Counted from the stretch's first letter, positions 46,811 through 59,594 are shown. The stretch is 64,000 nucleotides of DNA from Paratinospora sagittata (GCA_035771175.1 CM069611.1:18053366-18117365), one strand, 5' to 3'. Notes: generated by a model from the letters alone, not told the origin. Numbers and translations: made by a program.

Positions 46811-47410
46811 ATTTCAAAATCGGATTTCCTAATCGGAGGTAGACCAGGAAGGTCATTTAGAAAAATTGTTGGGAATTCAGATATTACAGGGATATCGTGT
46901 ACTTCGAGAGGGTACAGTGCTGGTGATTCATTTTCATCACCAAGGGATAGAGCTCGAAGCTGTGTCTTGAGAAGTGCAACAGTCGAGTTATGTATCCATT
47001 TTCTTGTTCCTTGAAACTTGACAAACTCCCCCGTGGGCAAGGTTAACTGAACTTGCTTTTTCATACAATCGATTTTTGCATTTAGTGGTGCGAGCCAGTC
47101 CATGCCGAGGATGATGTCAAAGTCTTCAATGTCCATCACAAAAAGATCTGCATATATTATTTGTTCTGACATTCGAAGTTCACATCGAGAACATTGCAAA
47201 TTCACGTCAGTACCAGATCCTAAAGGTGATGTGACATGGATTGTGATTTATGTGGGTTCAGGATGTAACCGTAAATGTCTTACCAATGCAGATGATATAA
47301 AAGAATGCGTAGCACCTGAATCAAACAAGACATGAACAATTGTATTGAACAAGGAAAATGTACCTTCAACTACATTGTTGTCTGGGAGGGGTTGTTGAGC
47401 GATAACAAAT
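46811..47410 (-). pseudogene. B2 protease
   Basis: The aspartic protease active site F-D-S-G-A-T is intact (D-S-G at 47314-47322). DFDIILGMDWLAPLNAKIDC follows at about 47100. The linker to RT ends PGLPPIRKSDFEINLIPGTG. One stop (TAA) interrupts after HLRLHPEPT near 47248. Otherwise the frame runs open to about 46759. Confidence 0.82.
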
Positions 47411-48690
47411 GCTCTGCCCTGGTTCCGTTGCCCTTGGTTCTGCTGGTTCTGCCTGGGTTGGGCATTAGCAGCAGGTGGTGTTTGTTGGACTGAAACAGCG
47501 GGAACCGGTTGCTGAAGATGCGGATGGGCATTTCTTACATGGCCCTGTTGGCCGCAGTTGTAACACGGCAGCCTCTGCTGCTGATAGTTCTGTTAGCCAT
47601 GCTGATTATTGTGCTGACCACCACCTCTGCCATTGTCGTTTCAACGGCCACCCCTGCCATTATGGCCTCTTCGGCCATGATTGCGAAACCCTGATGGCCA
47701 GGGTTAGATGATTCAGCCGCAGGTGTCGTGGCCTCATTCTTCTGAACAGGGGTTGGGAGGGGTTGGGTTTTGATTATAGTAAGGCTTCTTCTTGTTGCCC
47801 TGCTGCGAGCCCTGTTGGAAAAATAATGCAGGCCGTTTTCCCCTATTCAGTCTCTGCTCTCGCACAATCTTCTCTTGCTCAATGCTCATGGCCTTGTCAA
47901 CGACCTCCCTGTAAATCTTGAGATCCAAGATCGACAAGGCTTGTCGAATGTCAGGACGAAGGCCATTGTAGAATTTCTCGGTCTTATCTTGCTCCGTTGA
48001 GATGGTGGAGAGAGAGTAGACCGATAATTCTTTAAACTTGCCAGCATATTCCCTAACTGTCGTGCCACCTTGGTATAGCTTGGCGAACTCCTGGCGCTTC
48101 TGTCTTTTCATAGTGCCGGGGAAGTACTCATCAATAAACATTGACTCGAACTATTGCCAAGTCATGTCTGTGGTGTTGACCCTTGGGTCCTCCTTTACTG
48201 TTATTCACCATGTATTTGCTCCACCAATAAGTTGGTAGGACACAAGTGGGATCTTTCGAGCCTCATCGACTCCCATTGCATCGACAGACTTCTTTGACTC
48301 ATCCAACCATTTCTGCACCTCTTCAGCATCACTGGTGCCATCAAAAGTAAGAGGTTGTGGCCTCTTGTACTTCATAATCTGGTCAGTTTGAGTCTCCGAC
48401 CCAGATCTCACAGGTGCCTGAACAGTGACAACCTGATTGGCCGCGATCTCACCAATGGCCGTCTGAACAGTTACTTTCATCGCCTCGATAAATTCGGCGA
48501 AAAAGACTTTCATACTCGAAGGCATGGTAAAGGATGTGGGTTGGGGTGGCACTGCCTGCCCAGACGTAGTGGCAATGTCGGGTGTGGCCTGCGCTTTCGT
48601 CAGAGGCAGCGGTTCCTGGTTCTGAATCTCAAAAGGCGCCTCTTGTGCTGGACGGACAATACGTGGCCTTCCTCTCTTCCTAGTTTGCAT
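47411..48690 (-). pseudogene. B2 gag
   Basis: The likely start is MQTRKRGRPR at 48690, since the in-frame residues upstream lack gag character. The N-terminus is basic and Pro/Thr-rich. The core is QPLTFDGTSDAEEVQKWLDE, then YFPGTMKRQKRQEFAKLYQG and ALSILDLKIYREVVDKAM (about 47940). A Gly/Arg-rich stretch follows. The knuckle is CYNCGQQGHVRNAH at 47524-47565, in which His replaces the last Cys that B1 keeps, so zinc binding is doubtful. Stops lie near 48150 and between 47734 and 47590. Confidence 0.82.
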
Positions 48691-49543
48691 TTTCTCACTG
48701 GCAAGGAGAAAATAAAACCATAATTTAGGAACTGTAGCCAAGTATAATGTTATGATATTCTCAACAACAAATTCAAGAGTACTGCAATATAAAAACCACT
48801 TATCTTTCTAAGTATAGTGTAAGGTTTTTGTTGGGGAATCAAAGAATCTTATGTGCCTCGTATGTTTGGCCATGGTGTAAAACAAGGTTAGAATGTTTAT
48901 ATAATAAGTATAAAACTTTGCAAGTATTTCAAATGTTTTGGTTTTGATTTTTGTGAACATACATATATATTTCATTGAAAATTCATACGAGTCATAAAAA
49001 TTCTAAGATTTGCCTCGGTAAATATCCTGATCCAACGTTCTATCGCAATCTTATGTATTCAAACTCTTTCGCTTAGCCTTTTCGACTATTATCCAAATTT
49101 GTGTGTCCCATACCACATGAATTTGGTAATAAGGGTGTCAACCAAGTTAAGTTGTATGAACACGGTTTCTATAAAACATCGGCTAAATAGTAGTTTACTA
49201 ATAGTATCGTCCAAGTTTACTCGTCCCATACCGTGTAAACTTAGTGATAATGTTAGTAATGCAACTTTCTCCAAATGTTTCTTTTCACACAAGGTCGTGG
49301 GTTTTCTTACTTCCACATTTTATTTTGTATCCTCCAATTTTGTTTTATCCCATACCACTCCAAAGTTATTGATACAAAAGAAAGAATGGTTGTAAGTCGG
49401 CCCACCAAAGATAGTCTTAAACAAAACATTTTCATTAATATATAAAATAAATTTTACAATGCCAGTTATCATTCCTGATTTTCCTGCCTACTACCGCTCC
49501 TTTTAGGCCTCCTGCTAGGTACAGAAAGAATACTAGAAGAAGG
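48691..49543 (-). other. B2 spacer between ORF1 and gag
   Basis: About 850 bases with no supported gene. A 75-codon frame at 49089-49316 has no recognisable content. Lying between two coding blocks on the same strand, it could hold an intron or an internal promoter, but no site is convincing. B1 has lost this stretch. Confidence 0.5.
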
Positions 49544-51062
49544 TTAAGAATTTGCTCGTTGTTTTTCGACGTTTTGCATACGTGTTAACAAAGCATTTTG
49601 AGTCTCCTCCATCCGAGCAATACTAGCTACAATCACATTTAACTGCTGGAATGGGTTAGTCGATTGCCCCATCGATGGTTGATGGGTCGACTGTCCCATA
49701 GGTGGAGGGTAGGCCGTAGGCATTGGTGGAAAATATTGGTCGTACAGTTGACTCATAGGTGTGGGGTAGTTGTTTTGATTGTACGGGGATGCCCTAACTG
49801 GAACCCCTTGGACATTTGGATATGCTTGGGTTGAGAAGTCTTGAAACAATGGGCTCATTGGGATATCCTGTCTTCCAAAATTTGGTGCCGGACAATTCTG
49901 TTGTTGTTGGTTCACAGGAACTTGTGGAACTAGCCAATACGGTACCTCAGGAGTTGGAAACCTTTGGTGTCGTATTGCCTTGAGTTGGCATGTTCCAAGA
50001 AGGTGGATTTGCTGGAACTCTTTGTCCATCCTGATTTGGTTGAGGTTGATTTAGGTTGGCAAAGAAATCTTCCTCAGAGAATAGGTGATCGGTTTGACCA
50101 TTATTCGGGGTTGGGTTTGCCGTAGGGTTCTGGTTTGGTTCGTTATTTGGTGCCTCCCTAACAGGAATCTTGCGCCGACTTTTTCTCTGACAAAGTCCAT
50201 TTTTGTCTCTAATTCTTTCTTCATTTCCTCCTAAAGTCACGTCGAATACTTCCTTGTCAGTCACCCTTCCACTTGTGACAAATGTCTTGAAGATAGAGGA
50301 TGTTGTAACCGCCTTAGTGATCTGTTTCGAAGACTCATCAAAAGTGTTGACGTTTGCCTCGTATAGCATCCTCATGATCAAGACTCCGTAGCCAAGGAGT
50401 TCCTTTCTTAAAGGGTTTTGAATCACCCGCAACATTTGCTGGATGATGATGTGAGGTAGGGAGACCTTAATTTTCTTCTCTATGCAATATAGCACAAGAA
50501 GTTGAGCCCTTGACATAACACCTTTAGTCTCCTTTTCTGACAAGATGTTGTCGAATACGATCTTTCCAAGGCCGGTAAGAGGTGGTTTAAGGAGATTGTT
50601 TGGGAGGTGGGCGTATGTCAATTGGGTGTATGGCTTTTTTGGCGAGGGAATTGAACAATTGTTCTTTAGACTCTGCGATCTCTGCAACTGTCTAGGGTTC
50701 GTGTAAATCAATGATTCTATCTTCAATTGGGATCTCCATAAGTTGCGCAATAATTTCGGCGTTGATAGAAATCTTTGTTCCCCTGACCGTTGTCTCCTAA
50801 ACAGGGCTGATCCCATCTTCTTGAAGTCCTACGCAATTCATGGCTTCGTAGAAGGATTTCACCAAGTTGTAAGAGACGTAACCCTCAACTTTTGTTATAT
50901 TCAATAACCCAGTGTTGCGAGTTTTTCGTGAAGGATCGGACGGAGGCAGGGATCTCCATTGTCGAAACTCCTCATAATCATAACCTCCCTTTCAAACAAT
51001 TCCTTGAGTCTGGTGGGAATTAGTTCCTTACTACTGGAAGTCGTTCCTTCACTTGAGGCCAT
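49544..51062 (-). pseudogene. B2 extra ORF1 upstream of gag
   Basis: About 500 codons starting MASSEGTTSSSKE at 51062. It breaks after 54 codons (LATLGY) with stops and frame changes to about 50640. It is then open with TYAHLPNNLLKPPL, SRAQLLVLYCIEKKI, LPHIIIQQML and RMLYEANVNTFDESS. A Pro/Asn/Gln-rich region (about 50150-49640) follows, with one more frame change near 49990. The C-terminus is a short coiled coil (IARMEETQNALLTRMQNVEKQ). The LPHIII/LLVLYC block recalls the plant 'putative transposon protein' family (inference). No catalytic motif is seen. B1 has a second copy, so the ORF belongs to the family. Confidence 0.7.
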
Positions 51063-51179
51063 TATCTTGCTGAAAAGAAAATAAACTTGTGAAAGACACA
51101 AAATATATTCCTAACATTTTTAAGATTTATGCCTTGTCCATTGGTCAGTGTTTATGCCATCATTTAATCCAAATTCTTC

Positions 51180-51204
51180 ATTAGAAATATGATATATATA
51201 TCTC

Positions 51205-51236
<32 letters not shown>

Positions 51237-51409
51237 GAGTCTAAACTATATAAAAACTATATAGTTTCCTAGATATATATTTAATATAAATCTCAACTTT
51301 ATATAATTCATATATATATATAGTTCTAGAGATAAATATATCTAATAAATAATTTCTTCCCCTAATTTGGTGGACTTGGGTAGGCCATGGACCTTACGCT
51401 ATGATACCA
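51180..51409 (-). other. B2 leader with AT tract and primer-binding site
   Basis: The primer site TGGTATCATAGC (minus strand, 51398-51409) lies five bases from the LTR. It is followed by a block shared with B1 (CCCAAGTCCACCAAATT) and a TATATA-rich run to 51180. No gene. Confidence 0.75.
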
Positions 51410-51414
51410 TTAAA

Positions 51415-52743
51415 TGTCACACCCCGCCCGAACGCGCCTAAACCGGCAGGACACTCACGGACGGGGCGCGAATGAATTATAACAATACTGAGTGCGCGAA
51501 AACACGATTAAGTACAAGTCTGATTTCATTAATTTCAAAATATATTTGTACATGAAATAGTTAAGGGAACATTCTCTCAAAATCCCCAATGAATAATACA
51601 AAGGGTACAAAATGTGGGCCCAAAAACCTGCGCCCAGACCACCCTAATCACCTGTGAAAAATTAGATAACAACGGGGTGAGCTACACGCTCAGTGGGTAT
51701 AATAGTTCATGAATATAGCAATTAATACAACAAACTTCATAATCAAATATCTTAAATACACGTCAGAGCATCATAATGAATCCAACATGCATGTATGCAT
51801 GGCACCGTCTCGTAATGGTTTGATGATTGTACATCGCCTGAGTTCACATAAAGATGTCCCTCCCCAGGAGTAGCCGGGTTCTCATTGTACGTCCCTCTTA
51901 AGGAACGACGCTCTCGATTCACGTACAGATGTTCCTCCCCAGGAGTAGCCAGGTTCTCATTACACGTCCCTCTCTAGAGAAATATAAAGAATAGCGAGCA
52001 TTGCTTCTAACTATTCTATGAATCATAAACCACATACGTCCCTTGGTGGTGCTATGTATGATGCCAATGCATGAACTGGTCTGGTCTTTACTTGACATTA
52101 GATAGGATTTGGCAACGTCTGGTGATCCTTATCAGGGTCGTTACCACCACGTGCAAGGTTAGGACATTCAGTATTACTTGTATAAGCTGATAGCTTTCAG
52201 ATAAGACCAACCAGATCAGTCTCCAGTTGATAGGTGAGACACGAGGTTTACTTAAATACCCATCGTCTAGAGTAGCACGCTGCCTCCCGTTCACTATTTA
52301 AATTTACTGAGGACAAGACTGAGTCTGGTTGAGCCAAATTGACCACTAATCCGGCATAACAATAGTGTAATACATGAACTCCAAATATACAGGCATAAGT
52401 ATGACAAGTATAAACATTATGCGCAATAATGCAGTGTAAATGAATAGTAAACATAATGATAAATTAATTTAAACTATAATAAAAGTTATAAGACACGCAA
52501 ACCTATGTTTCAATCCCCACCTTCAGATAAAAACTCCTTTGAGAACTGGCGCCTTCCCCCAAGCAGAACTGCGTTGCACCGCACAGAGAGTCTCGGAAAG
52601 AGAGTCTCAAAAGAGAAGAGAAAAACTCAAAATGAGTAAAAGAGAGAAGAAAAATCACTAGGAAAAATGGCGCCTGAAGGTTCGGGCGTTGCGCCGGAAG
52701 GTTTGGGCGCAATTTTTTTTTTTTTTGGGTGCAGGGTATTACA
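51415..52743 (-). repeat. B2 5' LTR
   Basis: A 1329-bp LTR from TGTCACACC to GGTATTACA in plus-strand view. Compared with the 3' LTR it lacks about 45 bases around the TATA-like box (near 52660) and has only two promoter repeat units. As the 5' LTR it is the one that would drive transcription, so its core promoter is lost. Two GTACGT modules lie at about 51836-51975. No gene. Confidence 0.88.
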
Positions 52744-53326
52744 CTATATTTCCAATATCTTACTACTCATAATTTACTTAATATAATTGCAATTTAACAT
52801 AAAATTCACTATTAAAGCACTTAAAGTAAATATTTCATTACCTACTTATTCTGTGTGAAGCACAACCCATGATTAGTTTTATTAAAAAAGTGAGGCTTAA
52901 ATCCCCAACCTTTGGATGCCAACCGTCCGAATAACCCAACCATGGGCATTATGAAATAATTTATAGTTTATAATGATTAGATAATTCATATTTGTAGAAG
53001 AATTACCATCAAGGCTTCATTGTAAACATGTAAAGTATTCTTTTTATAATGATAATAGTATACATGTGAGACATAATTTAGAGCCGCTTCTATGCGAATT
53101 AGATGTAAGTAATTGTTATAGAACTTGAATGGAAAATGACAAAAGAAGATTACTGAACTTAAAATGAAAACAAGATGCAAATTATAAATGTACGTAATTT
53201 GAAACACATAAAGATTAATTATAATACACTCCACAAAAACTAGTTTCTGTCAATAGATAAATGGTTGGGGACATAGTTACAAATACTTTAATGTTATATG
53301 GTCAAATGAGATACTATGTTTGGTCG
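52744..53326. other. Unassigned AT-rich spacer
   Basis: No gene or known repeat is recognised between the B2 LTR and the pararetrovirus. Short minus-strand frames (for example at 52986-53234) have no recognisable content. Confidence 0.5.
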
Positions 53327-55335
53327 ATCATACGTGAGAGGAGTGTTGTCGTAGACTTGTACAGGAGGTGGATCTGGACTATCAGGGGCCAAGTTTCGAA
53401 CCAGAGAGGTAAGATGGTCTTCTGGGATGAATTCTCATGGACCTCGGATCACAGGTGACACATTGTCGGGCTGGTTGTTGATATCATTCAGAAAATCGCA
53501 TAAACCAGTGATTACCTGTGTTGTCAGAGAACATGTATATGCCTGGAATTGCTGCAAGTAGTGTTCAACAATTAACCCATGAGGAGAATCGAAGTAGGGT
53601 TGATGACATATATAGATGGCATGTTGTCGTGGAGGCAACAGCTGACAAATGTCATTAATATGAGAAGTCCAGGTACTGAGAGGGGCAAATAATTGGAGGC
53701 ACTCCTTTAATTTAGAAGGCTGAGGCTTCTGGATTTGTGATAATAGGTGTAATGGGATGAAGGCTACAGTTATCTTGTACAGACATGAAACACACCAAAT
53801 GTACCAGAATAAGTTATCAGTGAGGATGGTACGTAGGTGGATGATGAACAGATATGGGCGAGTCTGATTGAATGGATTGCCCTGTTGAATCTGTTATGGG
53901 AAGTTCATAAGATGCCGATGGCCATAATAGAACATTTTGGACCGGGCCAACTCATTTACTTCATTGGCCTTTGGTTGGTAAGAACTATCTGGTGGAACAG
54001 TAATGGCACATATGAGAGGGATGGACCCAGAAGGATGGTACAATTGGATGGGCTTGGGCCGTGTACCAATTTTGGGTTGTAACAAGAGAGGAAGATTAAA
54101 ACATCCTAATAATAAGGAGAGTTGGGCCTTGGACTTTTGTATGGGCCTTGTGAGAAAGTCTGCTAACACGTTCTTTTGGCCTGATATGTGTTTAACAGTA
54201 AAAATATACTGTGTAAACCATTTTTGTAGGCGTAGAAGTTGAGCAGAAGGCACCAATTTATCTTTGAACTCCAGCATTTTGGGGAAGGGTGAACTATCCA
54301 TTTGAATTTCAAACTGTGCTAGTCTGAGAAAAAAGGCAAACTTTTGTATACCATATTTGACGGCAAGAATTTCTTTAATGGAAATATGGTAGTGAAGTTC
54401 TGCTTCTGTAAATTTGCCACTTTGATAACTACAAATATTATCTTTATAGCCCAGCTTTTCTAGGAGAACTGCTCCCCAGTAGTGGTCAGAGGCATCTGTT
54501 TGAAGAATTAATGAACCAGTGGTTGGAAGAACCAGAGGAGGAGGATTCTAACATGCATTCTTCAGATATTGAACAGCTTGAGTGTGATCATTTTGCCAGG
54601 GATGAGGATCTTTCCTGATAAGAGAAGAAAGAATAGATGTGTATTGGCCGACACGTGGCAGAAATGAATGTAAATAATTGACAATGCCAAGGAACTGTTG
54701 TAATTGTTGTTTTCTCAGATGTGAATCTGGAAACTGTAAGTGTTCAATGGCTATGTGAGAGCCAGGTTGAGAGACTCTATTGAAAAACTTCATACCGAGA
54801 AAATAAATCTCAGTTGTATTGAGAGTGCTTTTTTTCTCAGAGAGCATAATTCTTGCAACTTCAGTATGATCCAGAAATTACGAGAGAAGCTGTTGATGAT
54901 TAGATTCTAATTTTGAAAATAGAAGGATATCATCAATATAGATCAATGTTGTATGCAGAAGTGGAGCATAGATCTTGGTCATAGCTTTCTGAAATAATGA
55001 TGGAGCAACCTTAAGACCAAATAGCATAACCGTCCATTGGTAATATGCATTGGGTATGCAGAAGGCAGTTTTAGGACGATCGTCTGGATGAACATCAAGG
55101 TGCCAGAATCCTGTTTTAAGATCAAACTTACTATAGATGGTAGATCCGGCAATGAGAGAGAGCTGAGACGATATTTTCGGAAGTGGGAACTTATCATCAC
55201 GTAAGAAGGTGTTCAGAGGCTTATAGTTGATGACAAGCCTTTTCTTACCACGTCACTGTTCAGCTCGTTTATTAACATAAAAAGCCTGGCATGCCCAGTC
55301 AGAATTAGTAGGTTCGATTAAACCTTGGGCAAGTA
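53327..55335 (-). pseudogene. Pararetrovirus RT, RNase H and C-terminal tail, minus piece
   Basis: The RT domain keeps FDLKTGFWH (about 55130) and the catalytic Y-I-D-D at 54929-54940. Stops break the frame near 55255 and 54877. RNase H is recognisable from about 54520, and its end motif NVLADFLTRP lies at about 54160. Beyond it the frame continues for about 270 codons without a known domain, to about 53327, where homology to the plus piece stops. Breaks are several TAG/TAA codons and frame changes near 54548, 54301 and 53890. The domain order is certain; function is lost. Confidence 0.85.
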
Positions 55336-55990
55336 ATTCAACACACTATTCTCGAGCAAGAGTTAATTCATCGGGAGGCATTCCTGGATGAATAGCATAG
55401 AGCTTGAATGGTAAGTGGACATAATATTCTGCATTCTTCCATAAGGGATGAGGATTTTTGAAATCCTTGTGAGATTCAGTAAAAGACTGTTTGAGTCTTG
55501 TTTGAAGAGAATCAGCATCCTGAATAGCATAGAGCTTTGGAGTGCTCGTATATGGAAGAAATTGTTGTGTGTACTGAATTCCGGTAGGAAGAATTCCGAG
55601 CTTTGTTTTGGAATAGATATCCATACCAAATAAGATATCTTTATCGGGGAGTTCACAACCAATGATGTGGGTCCAGATAATTAAATCTGGGAAGATCTTC
55701 AAACCAATTTGCTTCGTAGTTATAAGATCTGTTTGAAATACTTCATTATTGGCTGCCTTGAATAATTCCTTGTGGGCTTTGAACATTCTTTAGGGAGGAT
55801 GTGAGGATTCATGATACTTTTGAAAGCACTTGTATCAAAATAAGCGATTACCTTGATAGGTTGATCAAATTTTGACTGTAGCAGTGATATCTGTGCATAT
55901 GGCATCATATGAGAAGGAATGGTTGGAAATGTTGGGAAAGGTTGAGAAACCATGCCCATATAATGATCTGGATCAGCTGAGTAGCTAGAG
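55336..55990 (-). pseudogene. Pararetrovirus protease, minus piece
   Basis: The aspartic protease active site reads D-T-S at about 55828-55836, where the plus piece has D-T-G. Gly to Ser is one G-to-A change and should abolish activity. A stop follows ILPKEC near 55790. The reading then continues open to 55346 as the protease-RT linker. Confidence 0.8.
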
Positions 55991-57390
55991 GAATTATCAG
56001 AGGAATAACCTGCCGAGGTATCCTAATATGCAAAAATAGTAGCTTCATCAGGGGAATCCTGTTCAGAAAATATAGAATCAATATCCTGATTGTCATTCAT
56101 GGAGTAGGATTGTTGAATCTGCTGGATCATATGTGGACTATTTTTCTTGTCAGGGCATTGTTTTGCCTAATGTCCTGTTTTCTTGCATATATAGCAACGA
56201 GAGTCTTTGGGAGAAGAACCATGTCGTTTGAAATAATGAAGACGACGTTTCTTTTTCCAAGGGAAACGTTTCTTTTTGGTAAAGAAATGATGTTCCTTTT
56301 TCTTCTTTCGCGAAAATGGTTTATGCCCCTTTTCTTTCTGGCCTGGACATACACACTTCTTTTTGCAACCAATTTCAAGATATTTTTTGTCACAAGCAAG
56401 CTTGAAATCATTTGTCGGATCAGCCATTTCTTTAATGAAAGTACGTATTTTGCATAGCATATCAATGGCTCTGATCAGAAATTGGAAGATTTATGCAAAA
56501 GTAAGGAGACGATTGAGTTCAGGACGACATTCTGCTGATAGAGAAGCAATATAGGTATACTTCAGATCAGGTTTAAGAATTCCACCAAGAAGATGATAAC
56601 AAACAATAATTCTGGAAAAGTGTCTCTGAAAATCTTTGATGTTGAGAGAACAACATTTCATTGTGAAAAACTCTTGCTTGAATTGTTTTTCAATGAGCGT
56701 ATAATCACCAATGAATTCTTTGAACATAAGCTAATATACTTCAACAATAATCATTTGTATTAATTGGAGAGTACGATATTCACCCAAACTGATGAGCCAA
56801 TCACGTACGAATCCAGCCCAACGAGACAAGAAATCTCGAATAACATCTTCAGAAGGTTTGCCTGAAAATAATTGATTATCCATCCATGCACACCATGAAG
56901 CTAATCTTATTCTCCATTTGTCAAGAGGGAGATCATCCAGAGAAAACCAAGGACCATTAGCAGGTTTAGTCGGATTCTGATGTTGTCGATTGTTGCCTTG
57001 AGGGGCAGTAGCTGGTGTAGTTTCAGTATCAGCTATTTCTTCATCATCAAAATGGAGTTCAGTAATTCCTGGGTCATTAGACGTGAAAACACCTTGAGTC
57101 ATATGGATATCAGCAATATTGGAAATATCCATAAGTTGCGAATCATCAGTAGATGTATCAGTTGAAATATCTGACGATTCATCAGAGAAAGAGAGATTCA
57201 ATGATTCAAAAGATGAATCAAGAGAATCAATTATAGAATCTGCATCAGTGACAGCATCTGACAGTTCTTGGTTGATTTGGTGGTGAAGGGATGGCTGAAT
57301 AGGCTCAAGAGGATGACTCGGAGGGGGTTATGGTGTTGGTAGGACAGAAGGAGCTGGAGGGTCATAATATGCCGGTTCATGTTCCATATT
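55991..57390 (-). pseudogene. Pararetrovirus coat protein region, minus piece
   Basis: It begins mid-polyprotein at the join (about 57390). A proline stretch carries a TAA that is shared with the plus piece. An acidic Ser/Asp-rich stretch (57200-57010) and the coat core (WRIRLASWCAWMDNQL, about 56880) follow. A TAA just before the Lys-rich basic part (about 56480) is again shared with the plus piece. The CCHC knuckle CYICKKTGH*AKQC at about 56153-56194 contains a TAG private to this piece. About 30 bases present in the plus piece before the shared TAA are absent here. Confidence 0.82.
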
Positions 57391-58968
57391 CAAATCTGAC
57401 AAAACAACAATTACAACAGTTCCATGGCGTTGTCAATTATTTACGTTAATTTCTGCCACTTGTTAGCCAGTACATGTCTGCTCTTTCTTCTCTTCTCAGG
57501 AAATATCCTCCTCCTTGGCAAAATGATCATACTCAAGCTGTTCAATATCTGAAGAATGCACGTCAGAATCCTCCTCCTCTGGTTCTTCCAACCACTGGTT
57601 CATTACTTCTTCAAACAGATGCCTCTGACCACTGCTGGGGAGCAGTTCTCCTCGAAAAATTGGGCTCTAAAGATAATATTTGTGGTTATCAAAGTGGCAA
57701 ATTTACGAAAGCAGAACTTCACTACCATATTTCCATTAAAGAAATTCTTACCGTCAAATATGGTTTACAAATGTTTGCCTTCTTCCTCAGACCAGCACAG
57801 TTTGAAATTCAAATGGATAGTTCATCCTTCCCCAAAATGTAGGAGTTCAAAGATAAATTGGTGCCTTTCGCTCAACTTCTACGCCTACAAGAATGGTTTA
57901 TACAATATACTTTTACTGTTAAACACATATCAGGTCAAAAGAACGTGTTAGCAGACTTTCTCACAAGGCCCATGCAGAAGTCCAAGGCCCAACTCTCCTT
58001 ATTAACAGGATGTTTTAATCCTCATCTCTTGTTACAACCCAAAATTGGTACATGGCCCAATCCCATCCAATTGTACCATCCTTCTGGGTCTATCCCTCTC
58101 ATATGTGCCATTACTGTTCCACCAGACAGTACTGACCCAACAACGGCCCATGAAGTAAATGAGTTAGCCCGGTCCAAAATGTTCTATTATGCCCATCGGC
58201 ATCTTATGGACTTCCTAGAACATATTCAACAGGGCAATCCATTCAATCAAACTCGTCCATATCTGTTCATCATCCACCTACGTACCATCCTCACAGATAA
58301 CTTATTCTGGTACATTTGGCGTGTTTCATGTCTGTACAAGATAGCTGTAGCCTTCATCCCATTACAACTATTATCACAAATCCAAAAGCCTCTGCCTTCT
58401 AAATTAAAGGAGTGCCTCCAATTATTTGGCCCTCTCAGTACCTGGACTTCTCATATTAATGGCATTTGTCAGCTGTTGCGTCCAGGACGACATGCCATCT
58501 ATATATGTCATCAACCCTACTCAGATTCTCCTCATGGGTTAATTGTTGAACACTACTTGCAGCAATTCCAGACATATACATGTTCTCTGACAACATAGGT
58601 AATCACTCGTTTATGCAATTTTCTGAATGATATCAACAACCAGTCCGACAATGTGTCACCTGTGATCCAAGGTCCATGAGAATTCATCCCAGAAGACCAT
58701 CTTACCTCTCTAGTTAAAAACTTGGCCCCTGATAGTCCAGATCCACCTCCTGTACAAGTTCGTGACAACACTCCTCTCATGTATGAAGAGATTCTTGCAG
58801 AATAAGAAGTTGAAACAGCTGAACGGAAAGCTTTAGGAATCTCCTCTCCTGACGACGATTACCAGTGTCCTCAAGCTTATTGGGATTCCTTAAACAACGA
58901 TCTTGATGAAGAAGCAGCAGAGAATTTATCCCCTTCCCATGAACCAATCAACTTCCCTTGGTCTCCAT
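57391..58968 (+). pseudogene. Pararetrovirus RT end, RNase H and C-terminal tail, plus piece
   Basis: It starts inside RT at KQQLQQF. RNase H follows (QTDASDHCWGAVL at about 57620; NVLADFLTRP at about 57943). TAG replaces a codon at 57841. The frame from 57858 is open to TAG 58596, where the minus piece has Gln. It then reads on in the same frame through an acidic tail (SPDDDYQCPQAYWDSLNND) to about 58968 with two or three more stops. The tail of some 330 codons after RNase H has no domain I can name. Confidence 0.85.
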
Positions 58969-59560
58969 AGTCTTCGTTCTCTTCTGATTCCAGGATATTC
59001 ATATCCTCGCCTCCAACTAAGTTCAATGATATATGCTCTGTACAGCCACCACCGTCATCAAGTTCATACTGACCTTCCAGTTGTTCGTCCTCTTTTTCAT
59101 CGTGGCACCTATCATCAGTCTTTCATCCCGCGAAATCCTCATGGCACAGGTATGTTTTTCCATTTGCAGGTTCCTTCCTTAATGTCTGACATAGCAACGA
59201 CGTCCACATCTCACTTCTAGTCAGCCCGGCCTGAAGATTTCAGCTTATCTTCTGACTCAGCCCATGTGTCATCACATGATGTTGTCCCCACTACTATCAA
59301 TTTCGCCAACCCACATGATGAAAATGCCATTCCCATCCATCCATCATTTTTATGATAAAGCAAGGGAATCTTATCCTAACAGCCTACTGTTCACCTACAA
59401 TGATGTCCACTCACCCGACATCTATCTCTGTTCACCAGCACACTCCACATGCTGACAAGCGTCCAGTCTTGTCCAGTCTTCATCAACTTTCTTCAGTGCT
59501 CATCCACCAGCTGTCCATAGAATTGAAATATTTTGAAGTCCGTCTGAAGCTCTTCTTGTC
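58969..59560 (+). other. Pararetrovirus intergenic region upstream of promoter
   Basis: No supported gene. Several short frames (59264, 59352) overlap and have no recognisable content. In related viruses this stretch can hold a second ORF; here any such ORF has decayed past recognition. Confidence 0.5.
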
Positions 59561-59567
59561 TATAAAA
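59561..59567 (+). promoter_or_regulatory. Pararetrovirus TATA box
   Basis: TATAAAA sits in CTTGTCTATAAAAGCAGCTC, about 265 bases upstream of the primer site. This is the expected place for the promoter of the full-length RNA. Transcription would start at about 59595. Confidence 0.7.
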
Positions 59568-59594
59568 GCAGCTCAATTTCTCAGTTCAAGGCAG

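Larger units (their letters stand above)
42857..52743 (-). mobile_element. Gypsy family B element B2, chromovirus type with two extra ORFs
   Basis: From right to left: 5' LTR, tRNA-Met primer site, leader, ORF1, spacer, gag, protease, RT, RNase H, integrase, chromodomain, downstream ORF, purine tract and 3' LTR (truncated at 42857). It is the most complete family B copy and the template for reading B1 and B4. All genes carry stops or frameshifts. The left LTR lost its far end, so no target-site duplication can be seen. Confidence 0.9.

Noticed and set aside
58969..59560. A second pararetrovirus ORF before the promoter
   Set aside because: Only short overlapping frames with many stops; no pair of copies in the window to compare, since the minus piece ends before this region.
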